From Eustoma russellianum (Eukaryota > Streptophyta > Magnoliopsida > Gentianales > Gentianaceae): a stretch of DNA of 64,000 nucleotides. A model generated the notes under the pieces. That model was not told the origin of the DNA. It made no database searches and saw only the letters and a program-made list of their open reading frames with translations. Shown here piece after piece: positions 54,007 through 64,000 of this stretch. The stretch's first letter is position 1, and each line of letters opens with the position of its first letter. The position numbers and the translations under genes were made by a program. Location of the stretch: the NCBI GenBank assembly GCA_036186865.1, contig AP025074.1, forward strand, positions 4,334,223 to 4,398,222, read 5' to 3'.

Positions 54007-57000
54007 TTAGTTATCTTCAACAGAGAGCAATCCTTCCTCTGTCAATAAAACGCAATAGCAATTAGCTCAAGCTAGCAAAATTATGGAGCATACGGTAATT
54101 ACCATGGAGAGCCAAATATTTCCAAAGTAAATACTCAGAAATTTGGGATTCTTATGTAGGCCAGTGCACTAGCACTGTATTCACTATATTCCTTTACTAA
54201 TACACTTTCTATTTGTATTTACTATATTTCTTCACTAACATAGTAGCACACCATATCTCTATTACTGTGTCATCTATGCATGTGCATATAGAGCCGAATG
54301 TCTCACTGGAAGCAAACTCTCTATCCTTTGGGATGAAGATATTGTTTCTCTGCCTCTCACCCTCCACAGACTCTAGCAATAGCTTTTGCTGTCGTTGGAA
54401 TATACAGGATATGTGTTATTTTTGTAGGTAGATCAGTGCAGAAAGTTTGCATTTGGACGCTGCTGAACTGAAGCTTCTTCAGAAACACTGAATATTATCT
54501 TCTAACAGGATGCCAAAGCTTATATCCTGGTCATCTAACAAAAATGTAAGCGCCAGTGCAAAAAAGAAAACTTACTGAGTTCCTCTATAGCAGAACTGCT
54601 GATACGTTCTCCAGATGTCAGAAGCCGAACCTTTCCTGCGCAAATAAAGATAAAAGTGACATAAGGCGCATTTGTGATGATATCTTGTGAGAAATGAAGT
54701 TTCCTACACTACACTCTGCGACAAATATCATAATAATCCTTACATGATGCACATTTATGGAGAACATTGACATTGACCAAAAAACACAGGTTTACAGCAT
54801 CACATTCTATAGCACGGAAACAGAGAAACTGCAAAGGTGACAAATACTTGTTTACAAGGCACTAGAGCTTCAGCTGAAAATGGAATTAAATCTAGTGAGA
54901 TCAATGCAACAAGGGGCAATCACAGATGTAAGCCAATTGTGGACATCTTTAGGGAGCCAAAATTTTTGGAAGGCAAAACGATTTTTAGAAAGGTTCATAT
55001 TTAATGTTTTGTTTTTAAGGATTATAGGCTAATTTTCGGAATTCCTGTACTACAGATAGGAGCAAATATACACAAATGTTCAAAGAATTCAAAGCTCTCT
55101 AAACATGTCAACAGGCCAGCTGACTCAAGTTTTGATTCAAATGTTGAAGGCATCGAGCAAGACCTGCTTCTTTGGAACAGAATCCAGAAGGTAATATAGC
55201 AACCATAAACGCAATAACATTAAAGGAACACCACTTGTTAGCTAAACTGCCTATTTACTTATGTACAGTATCAGAGTGTGTGCAATAAATAAGGAAAACT
55301 AGGCTTATGGTCCAATAAGTTTCCTTTTCTAAAGAGGGAGGCTCTTGACCTTTTTCCTGTGCTCAATCCAGTCACTCTTTGAAAATTGCACCAACAAATA
55401 TGGGCTTTCAATTGAAAAGGAATTTTTTTTTAGCTGGCACTAGTTTGCTGTTTGGGTTAGAATAAACTATTTGCGCTTAACTTGGGAATTCTTGATGCGC
55501 CATCTCCAAAAGTCTACCATCCGTAGAAGGGTGGCCGGACTAAAATTTATCTCCATGCTTTTGAAGATTTTAAATTGTAAATTGGGCCTGTTTTTGGACC
55601 CTAACACCGGTGGTCAACAAGATTTACAGCAGCCTGTTTTGTGTTTTTTAATTAAATATTTTAGGTTATTTAATTAGAGAGAAATTCTTTTTATTGCAGA
55701 CTAAGTTTTAAAAGTTTTTGGAGCCTACCTTATACACTATGTTGATCCCTTTCATCAATAAAATTTGATAAATTTGTGCATTTGCTCTTGTGAGTTTTTG
55801 GAGTTCGTTAACTCAATATTTGGTCTTTTGAATCCAATCAATTCTTTAAACAAGAATTGTGGTCTAGATTCGTCCTCCAGCTTGTTCAAGAAGCTTTCTA
55901 AGGGGCTACCAAGGTTCTTAGCAAAAGGTTGCCAATCGAATAAGGGTCGCTTAGTGTGGATAAACAGCGGGCCTAACAACGTTCGTCGTGAAGTTGCATT
56001 TATACAAAGGGTCTAAATAAGATGCCCTCAAGGATACTACACTGCCAGAAACCTAGACAAAAGTTACTCTCAAGCTACCCATATACCAAATTATTTTCTG
56101 AACTTCCACCAAAGGTGTTTGGATGCACATCATAGTCACATATACAACCAATAGCAAACTTGACCCTAAGTTAAATGTATGTTTATTGCGTACTCATGTA
56201 CAAAAAGGGGATATAAATGATATTGTGTCTCTACTAAGAAAATACATACTACATTGGATGTATCCTTCAATGAAACACTACCATTTTATGACAACCAGCA
56301 ACACTATAAAGTACATGAAAATACTTGAAATCTAATAGATATAAATTACAATACATACGCCCGATCTTCATAAGAAAACGATGAATTTTCCTTACAACAC
56401 TGTACCTCATGAGACAGTGCCTAATCACACTACAAGTAGCCCTATTAGACCACATATCACTAAAGTCTATACACGTGACACACTAAAAATCACCCGAAAT
56501 TAGAACCTTCGAATGAACAGGACATCTCACAACTTAACGACCTTGACATTGATAACCGGCCTAAAGTCATAAGGAAAGGGTTAAGAGAATATACTAAACA
56601 TCGGCTCTACAATTTTATGACCTATTATAGAATATGGTCACAGTTCAAGGCATTTACTACAAACTTGGATATCATTTAAGTACCTAAAGACATCAATGAA
56701 GCTTTAGTAGTGCCACATTGAAGAGAAGCTGTAAATGAAGAAATGGATGCCCTACTTAAGACTAACATCTGGAAACTCACACCACTCCCTAAGGGGACAA
56801 AACCAATAGGGTGTAAGTGGATATTCAAAGTCAAGTATAATTATGATGGAACTTTAAACAGATATAAGGTTAGACTAGTGGCTAGGGGCTTTACTCAAAG
56901 CTATGGTATAGATTACTCATAGACCTTTGCCCCTGTAGCCAAACTAACTACGGTACATGTAATATTTTCATTAGCTGTGAATCTTGATTGGAATTTATAT

Positions 57001-60000
57001 CAGCTTGACATTAAAAATGTATTTCTAAATGGAGAACTTCATGAAGAAGTTTACAAGAATATTCCACCATGTTTTAAGAATGAGACCAATAGTGGAATGG
57101 TGTATAAACTCAATAGATCACTCTATGGCATGAAATAGTTTCCTAGAATATGGTTTCAAAAGTTTACAAGTGTGGTAAAAGGGCAAGGTTTTCAACAGTG
57201 TCACAGTGATCACACACTATTTGCACATGTGAATCTGGGGGGAAAAGTACTGTTTTAATTGTATATGTTGCTGATATAACAGTTACAGGTAACAATCTAA
57301 AGAGTATAAAGAAGACCAAAAGACTATTGTCATAACATTTTGAAATAAAAGACCTTGGGCAGCTCAAATACTTCATGGGATGGAAGCAGCTAGAAGCAGT
57401 AAAGGAATGAGTATCTCACAAAGGAAGTATATACTTGATTTACTAATAGAGACAGTGATGCTGAGGTGTAAACCTGCCCTAACTCCTATTGAACCAGGGT
57501 ATAAGTCTACAAAATTAAGTGATAAAACGCCTACTGATAAAGTAAGATTCCAGATATTAGAGGCAAACTAATATACTTGTCACACATCTCACCTAACATT
57601 GGTTATGCAATACGCCTTATTAGCCAATTCATGCACGAACTCACTAATGAACATTATAAAGGTGTTATGAGAATTCTCAGGATTTAAAGGAATCCAGGAT
57701 AAACACTGGACAAACCCATCCAAGTATAATGTGATAACATGCCTGCTATTCACATTACTGAAAATCCAGTTCAGCACGACAAATTCAAGCATGTGGAAAA
57801 CAACAAGCACTTCATGTGAAAAAAGATAGAAGACAAATCTATCAACCGAGAGTATATTACTACAAAGCTCAGTTAGCTAATCTTCTTACCAAACCAGTTT
57901 CCATCAAAATTTTCCAGGTAATATTATCCAAGTTTGATTGTATCAATATCTAGAGCCTCGCTTGAGGGGCGAAGAGAGGGGGCGGGCGGCATAGAAATTA
58001 TCCGACAAGAAGGAAAGAATCATACACAATATTCTATAACAATTAGTAGATAATCCCTTCCTAAATTACACGAATCATGCTGATTCTATTTTTTGAATTA
58101 TTTCCTTAGAAGATATAAAAGTTATGTGACATTAACTCAGCCCCTACTCAAGGCTATAAATAGCCACTTTGTACAAATTAACCGAATGAATAAAAATCAC
58201 TTTTCTACCTCCTTTATATTTATGTTTTACGGTTATTTAAAAAAGAGAAACTTTTGTTGTCGCCAATATGACCTTGACAAAATTGAGCCTTGTTTTGTCT
58301 GCTTCAAATTGAGGCTTGTTATACTTCCATCTTGCATCTTCTTTTGGTTTCTTTGCATGTAATTTAGACTTGCATGAAATTAGGGTTTGTTCTATATCCA
58401 TAAAATCTGCAGCCTTGTTTTTCTTCATAAAGTGCAACCTTTTGTCTAATTTTTGTTGCACTTAGTCACTTTAGGTTGTTTGGTTATTGTGCTTGTTAAT
58501 TGTTCCTAATTTTGGCTTAGAATTTAGGTTTTTTTTATTTTTGCTGCCCTTCTTGGCCAAAGTTTCAGCCACCTTCAAATAGCCTCAATCTTAAAAGAAA
58601 GCCATAACCCTGCTTCTTTGGATTTTTGACCAAAAAAGGAAGAAAGGGCAATCGCCTACTCCGTACTGCCTTTGCCGACTTCAATAGTTTAAAGGAGGTC
58701 AAATTTTGTTGACAAGAAAAGGAACGTTTCAGGGGAAAAAAAGAAAATTCGTCTAGCCTCTGTTTTAATCGATTTCTTGTGACCCAAAACTAGTACACTT
58801 CTGAAAAGTCAAGATACAACCCGTTTGATCCTAACCTAAGCTACACATACTCATCTTAAACATTTTTGCACAAATTTCTTGAGTATATTTTAGTGATAAT
58901 TACCTTAGCATTTAGGGATTCAAACTAAGAGTTGCCAAGGCAACCCCTTACTGTTAAATCCAGTCATACATACTAGCGATTTTTTATTTTTCCGTTCTTG
59001 CGTATATACTTGTGTCCTGTGTCTAATCTTGATGCAGCTTGAGACCCTTCAAGAAAAGAGGAGACAAAGACGTCAAAATATCCTTAGAAAAATAAGATTC
59101 ACATCTTGCTTGGTCTAGATTAATTCAAACGATTTGAACGCTTGAGGACAAACTGAGAGGTAAAAAGCTTTGAACGGTGAGTTATTTTAAAGGAGGCAAA
59201 AGCCAATTTTGAGTGAATCCATACACGAGAGTGGAAGGGCAAAAAATAATTTTTTTTTGGTTTTTGTTAACGTAATCATTTTTTTTGTTTGCGTTAGTCT
59301 TTTTTTCTTTGTTTGAGTGTTTGATTTCAGATGTAAAACGATAATTAATTATGTCCGTGCTAATCAAATTCGATCACTTCTAATGAATCAAAGTAAAATG
59401 GGACATGTAACAACTTCTCGCCAACCCCATGAAGATGATAAAGTGGTAAAAACAATTTGGAGAGTTAAGTCTTTCAAAAGCAATATTGAGGAGCTGAGAG
59501 AGCTCATGAAACAATTTAGTCTTTCTCAAGACCTATGAGTAAGTCATTGATGTAACAACGTACACAGGTATTAATCTTTTCCTCAAGAACATCTGACTGT
59601 AATGGAATATTACAATGAGTTGTTAGATGGACTATATGATGCTTATGTTGAAAAACATAAGGAATTAACGATGATAAGATTTATGGTTGAATTGAATAAG
59701 AATATTGTTGATTGAATGCACATACCGAGAGTTAAGAATCTTGATTACATGTATTATCTTGCAAACCTTTATAAAAAGTAGGTACGTGATAGAAAGAAAG
59801 AAATACAAGAACTCTGACTTGAAATGCAAAAACTTCAGTAACAAGTGAATCTTTTGAACTCTTACGTAAAAAATGTCAAAGTTTTGCATGCTGAGTATGA
59901 ATTTTCTGATGACTCACATATTCTTGATCATGATTTGCATAATGTTGCCCTTGATGTGCATGAAGTTGTAGATGAATTGCAAGAAAAATATGATGATTTG

Positions 60001-63000
60001 CATAAAACTCTTAGACATGAAACTATGAATTTGCCTGAGGTAATTGAGAGTTTGCATGAGAATGAAACTGAAATAGAGCAAAAAGGAGAATATATAGTTA
60101 CAAGTGTAGATGAAAGGCAAGAGATACATGAAACAAACATGATGTTTATGCATTTATTGTCTAATCCATTACCATCTTTGTTTGTGTATGAGCTATCTTT
60201 GTTGCATAGTTGAGAGGTTCAAATGAAACAGTTAAACAACAATGATACACCATTGTTTATCACGAAATATCTTTTTGTTTGTGGATTGTTGTTAAAGGTT
60301 GTGTGAATTCAGCAAAAATCTCTTTCCGAAAATCTTAATTTGTATGCATGTATGTTTAAGTATCCCCCCTGGTGTTTGACATTTAGGTTATCTATGTGTT
60401 TGATTCGGGAGCGTTGATATGCATTTGTAACAGTGAGCCGTGGTCTAGCTATTGAAGTATATCCTGGTATTCGATATTCCTTATAATTTCAAGCATGTCT
60501 TAAAAGATGAAGTTTTGCTATGGGTTGGAATTTGCCTTCTAAGGAAAATAATTTGGTGAGCAATTGCCTAACAGGGAAACATGATTCACTTGTACTGAAT
60601 TTTGGCCCCATGATGCGCTTATTGTCATTTAAAGTGTTGACATATATTGTGCAAAGTAACAGTTTGCTATGTGACATCCAAAGCATGTTCATGAAAAGAT
60701 TGGAGTTAAAAGAAAGTTTATGCCTTGAGCCTAAGTTTTTTCAACCTTACTAGTCGTATTCTTCATCATATTCATATTTGATCCTGGTGGAATTGGGAGT
60801 AACCAAGTTTTGTTTGAGTCTACTAGCCTTAGGTTTTTTTTACAAGCACATTCGTGGCTAAATGTTTTTCTTTTAGTGCAGTTTAGATTCAGAGACGAAT
60901 CTTTTTGAAAAGGAGGAGAATGAAGCGACATCTCAAAAAGTCTAGAAGAGCATGGGAAGAGCATGAGCTGGACTAAAATTTGTCTACATGCTTTTGGAGA
61001 TTTTAAATTGTAAATTTAAAATATAAATTGGGCCTTTTTTGGACCTTAGGGCAAGCGTCCAGCAAGATTTACAATCGCTTATTTTGTGTTTTTTAAATTT
61101 TATTCATTATTTTAGGTTATTAATTAGATAGGAAAATTATTTTTCTTGTAGACTAAGTTTTAGGAGTTTTTGAAGCCTATAAATAGGCCCCTTTATACGC
61201 TCCTCTTGTCCCTCTCATCTATAAAATTTGAAAAATTTGAACTTTTGCTCCTGTGAGTTTTCGGAGTGTGCCAATTCAAGATTTGATTTTTTGAATTCAA
61301 TCAATTCTTTGAACAGAAATCGTAATACGGATTCGTCCTCCCAGGTGGTTGTTCAAGAAGCTTTCCAAGAGTCCATCAAAATTCTTGGTAAGAAGGTTGT
61401 TGATCAAACAATGGTTGCTCAGGTGGATAAACAGCGGGCCTAACAAGGTTCATTACAAGCTGCATTCATATTAGAGGTCTAACAATGTTCCTTCTCGTGG
61501 TCTTTAACTTTATTTGTGCTTTTCATATTCTTCATGCTCTTCCTTTTTTTTCTTCGTGTTCTTCGTTCTTCTTCGAGTGTTCTTCGTGTCTTTTCGCGAG
61601 TCTTCAATTTCTTGTTATCAAGAGATCTTATGGAAACATGTAGTTCCGCTAAGCACGCATCAATTCTACCTTGAAGAAACCTAAGCTTTGGAATAAATGA
61701 GGTCTTAATCATCAGAAGCAACTCATTATGAGAAGCAATGAAGCTAGTGAAGGGAACATTAGAAGCTAGCAGATAGTATTCATATTTCATAGTCCTCGCA
61801 TTCGACATAGTCAAAAGGATAATAAACAAACGCTGTAATAGGAAAAAAGGAACGTGTAGATCATTGGCAAAAAAACATGGCCGGGGAATTAGCTGATTTG
61901 AAAACTGCACAAAACATTTTAATGCATATAGTCATAGTAGGAAAACTGCTGTTGTCGAGACTGATAAGGTAACTAACAGGTCCTTGGTCGTAATACAGAC
62001 GGACACGTGTAAAAGAGTTTATTTTTCTTATACATCAGGTACAACATCCTTCCATCAAAAGCAGGAGGTAATTTTACTCTGACAAGTGCCCTTGAAGGTT
62101 AAACGCAGAATTTTTTTGAACAATATGATAGACCTGAAGTGCTTTATGGGCTTGTATACTAGCAGCCAATAAACAACATAGAGAATGGATAAGAGTGCCT
62201 AAGGTATCCAAGCACTTGTACGAAAATGGTAGCATCTGAGTAAGAGAACGAGCATGACTAAGATGATTTGGAATGCACAGAAACGACTACAGATGCATCT
62301 AAAAGAGTACTGCAGTAAAAAGGGCCATGAGAAAATATACAGGGTGAACCACCTTCCCTCGCCCCATCACCCCTCTTCCCTCCTCCCAAAACAAGCAAAG
62401 AAAAAAGAAAATAAAATATTTGGTGTTAAAGAGGATATGACACCCGAGATCACCAAAACTAAAACGACTGGTGCGGCGAACTCCACCTAGTTGGACTAAG
62501 GGAACAAAGCTCAATTGATACAAACATTGGCAAGCATTTATTAAACTCATTTGGCATTTCAATTAAAACCCAAATCCATGGAGTAGTTTTAAGAACATGC
62601 AAAACTATGAAGGAGCACTTATGCAGCACAGGTATCTTATTAAGCAAAACAAATCACCTACTTTAAATATGTGGCAAATATTGCAGAAAAAGTATGTCAA
62701 CCTTAGAATGCAAATTTAGAATTGAAAATTCTCCATCCCATCACAGCTATTCATACATCATTTCGCACATGAACTAATAAATCTCCTAAAGCTTCACAAA
62801 GGAACCAATATTTTTTTATTTGCAACAAGCTACACAAGCAAAATTCTGTAACCTGCTCCTTAACGTGTACCCAGAAACGTGAATGTTCAACTCACCATCA
62901 CGGCGTACACAAATTTCTGGTATGCTTCTGATTTCACCATTGATACTATCATTGTAGACTCTGGTCTCCATGTCACCCTCAACATATACTGAGGAGCTGG

Positions 63001-63972
63001 GAAATTTTCTAACATGAGAAAGAAACTCAGAATGAAAAAGGAAAGAAATGCATCAGATATCTTTTATTCATACTTTTTCACAATTTGTTTAACAGAATAT
63101 GCTCCTAGTGTGTCATTGTGAACTGCAATGCGATGCCACTGAGCCGGTCTTGATGAATCCTTGGTATTAGAAAGTCTCTGATCAAACATACCCCCAGTTC
63201 CAACAGTGAAGATTGTTACAGTTCGGCCGTTTCTTAAGATCTTCTGGATTGGTGCCTGCCCAACTTTGCCAGAAATAATCGCCTACGATGCAACCAAGGA
63301 AAGAGAAAAGGAAAACAAGAAGCTAGTTTTGTCAATTGATAAGATAATATATTTGGAAACAATCACAAACAATCAGACATCAGGCGGTAGCCATCTTTGG
63401 AAAAGAAACAAGAATTGAGAAGTGATAAATCCTGGTAACGTATAATGAAAAAAGATCTGAATATCATCCTAAACTTTAGAAGTAGAGCTCTTAGGCAGCA
63501 ATAGATCGAAGGCTGCTATTACAGAAGCATACATGTGCTTATTAAACATGCTGCTAATACATTTTTCACGTAGAAACTGGCCACAAATTCCAATTATCCC
63601 AGAAGTTCCAGTCTAAAATTTCTAGACAGGACTTCTTTCAAAACTAGACTTGCAAACTTAAGTTCTTGATAGTTAAGAGTTGCAACGAACTCACTAGCAC
63701 GACATAATTTTTGCATGCAAGGTTTCTGATCATAAGAATACCACAAATTCAGAACTTTCCAGTCACTTAGTTGCTGAAAGCGTGTACCTTGTAGACGCCC
63801 CTATAGTTCCATCCCTTTCTAGGATCCACACCCTGGATCACTAACTCTGGCCTTTCAGTGGAAAATTCGTCGTCATCAAGAGCTTCACCAACGTCATTGT
63901 CATTGTCAGTATCAAACGACCCAGTAGAGTAAAACAACTTTGAACTTCCTTGCAGTGCAAACCATTCATTTC
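54007..63972 (-). CDS. Organellar single-stranded DNA-binding protein (SSB), 3' part of gene
   Basis: OB-fold protein that coats single-stranded DNA; matches in memory the plant mitochondrial SSB (Arabidopsis At4g11060 type). Minus-strand exons in transcript order: 63788-63972, 63074-63282, 62896-63008, 54576-54635, 54007-54038. All introns are GT-AG and all phases agree. Earlier exon(s), with the start and targeting peptide, lie beyond the window. Visible protein: an acidic linker (FDTDNDNDVGEALDDDE), then GVDPRKGWNYRGVYK, the OB fold (AIISGKVGQAPIQKILRNG, FTVGTGGMFDQRL, PAQWHRIAVHND, SSSVYVEGDMETRVYND, SIPEICVRRDG) and a tail ending EELKEGLLSVEDN. The intron between the third and fourth visible exons is 8,260 bp and packed with old retroelements. 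No break was seen in the coding part. Confidence 0.9.
54039..54575 (-). other. Last SSB intron
   Basis: 537 bp between donor CTCA|GTAAG (54576) and acceptor TTGACAG (54039). Nothing else recognised. Without splicing, the reading frame would run on for a few codons to a stop near 54535. Confidence 0.75.
56680..57960 (+). pseudogene. Copia pol remnant (RT and part of RNase H)
   Basis: Plus strand with many stops: IGCKWIFKVKYNYDG, RLVARGFTQSYGIDY, FAPVAKL, QLDIKNVFLNGELHEEVY, LNRSLYGMK, then broken frames with YLSHISPNIGYAIRL and a CDNMPAIHITENPVQHDKFKH stretch typical of the Copia RNase H end. This is the second half of a Copia pol; gag, protease and integrase were not found. A TATA-like CTATAAATAGCC at about 58153 may belong to its 3' LTR. 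Confidence 0.8.
57961..60920 (+). other. Retroelement-derived sequence, not assigned
   Basis: Includes possible Copia LTR sequence (about 58000-58500) and interior of the gypsy-like element. The plus-strand frame at 59845-60213 (122 codons, rich in D/E/H with a coiled-coil-like HEVVDELQEKYDDLHKTL) could be a gag or accessory remnant; I do not recognise it. Confidence 0.35.
63283..63787 (-). other. SSB intron
   Basis: 505 bp between donor TACAAG|GTACACG and acceptor CATCGTAG. Nothing else recognised. Confidence 0.8.
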
Positions 63973-64000
63973 CTGAGAAACAAAAAGAGTGCATTGCAAA

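Larger units (their letters stand above)
55493..61484 (+). mobile_element. Old Ty3/gypsy-like element in SSB intron
   Basis: Two diverged LTR-like copies: about 55493-56017 (TGATGCGCCATCTCC...) and 60921-61484 (TGAAGCGACATCTC...). They share GGACTAAAATTT, ATTTTAAATTGTAAATT, CTTTCATCAATAAAATTTG-like ends and GGATAAACAGCGGGCCTAAC. A polypurine tract AAAAGGAGGAGAA lies immediately before the right LTR, preceded by coding-like DSETNLFEKEEN. A TATA-like CTATAAATAGG is at about 61178. Flanks (ATTCT and ATGTT) do not give a convincing target duplication. The interior lacks a recognisable gypsy pol. Confidence 0.65.
54636..62895 (-). other. Large SSB intron (8,260 bp) containing retroelements
   Basis: Donor CGTGATG|GTGAG at 62896/62895 and acceptor TTTGCGCAG at 54636. 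It contains a Ty3/gypsy-like element with recognisable LTRs (about 55493-61484) that itself holds a Copia pol remnant. The parts 54636-55492 and 61485-62895 show no recognisable gene; a minus-strand open stretch at 61479-61910 is of unknown meaning. Confidence 0.75.

Noticed and set aside
61479..61910. 143-codon minus-strand frame in the SSB intron
   Set aside because: Overlaps an LTR end; lysine/arginine-rich low-complexity end and no recognisable family. Kept only as a remark.

Overview
This is a stretch of nuclear chromosome from a flowering plant, most likely a eudicot. The evidence is short AT-rich GT-AG introns, a plant-type PP2C and a plant organellar single-stranded DNA-binding protein gene, Au-like SINEs, SIRE/Maximus Copia and Tat-lineage Ty3/gypsy LTR retrotransposons, hAT elements and MULE-type MITEs. 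Only two host genes are convincing. One is a complete 7-exon protein phosphatase 2C (17619-20706, +). The other is the 3' part of an organellar SSB gene (54007-63972, -), whose fourth visible intron is about 8.3 kb and filled with old retroelements. Almost everything else is transposable-element DNA.

Layout. 1-8495: two nearly identical, head-to-tail hAT elements (5,007-bp offset), each with an open transposase gene. 8805-9688: a solo Copia LTR with a perfect CTCCC target duplication. 10182-16165: a decayed Copia element on the minus strand (TSD ATTTC) whose LTRs belong to a related family. 16199-17035: an Au-like SINE and two foldback MITEs of 184 and 182 bp with 9-bp TSDs, directly upstream of the PP2C gene. 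20715-20840: (TC)n(TA)n microsatellite just after the PP2C stop codon.

21226-36113: a four-level nest. A decayed gene-like sequence carries a SINE; the SINE is split by a 2.4-kb Ty3/gypsy-type solo LTR (TSD ATCTG, with a 10-N gap inside); that LTR is split by an 11.5-kb intact SIRE-type Copia element (TSD GGTAA) whose 3-kb LTRs look almost identical. The SIRE gag and pol are in different frames but would be joined in frame by a 97-bp GT-AG intron-like segment.

36114-48901: a 12.8-kb Tat-lineage Ty3/gypsy element on the minus strand, with broken gag, protease, RT, RNase H, second RNase H and integrase. Downstream of integrase lie a 2-kb higher-order tandem repeat and, in antisense, a multi-exon gene with its own TATA box. 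49511-50570: a solo LTR. 50985-53690: SINE copies or fragments and a hAT-type MITE.

The most interesting points are the candidate splice-controlled gag-pol fusion and triple palindromic LTR repeat of the SIRE element, the antisense gene and tandem array of the Tat element, the CACGTG-rich MITE pair in front of the PP2C gene, and the near-perfect tandem hAT duplication. All calls come from reading the sequence and recalling protein families; no searches were run.
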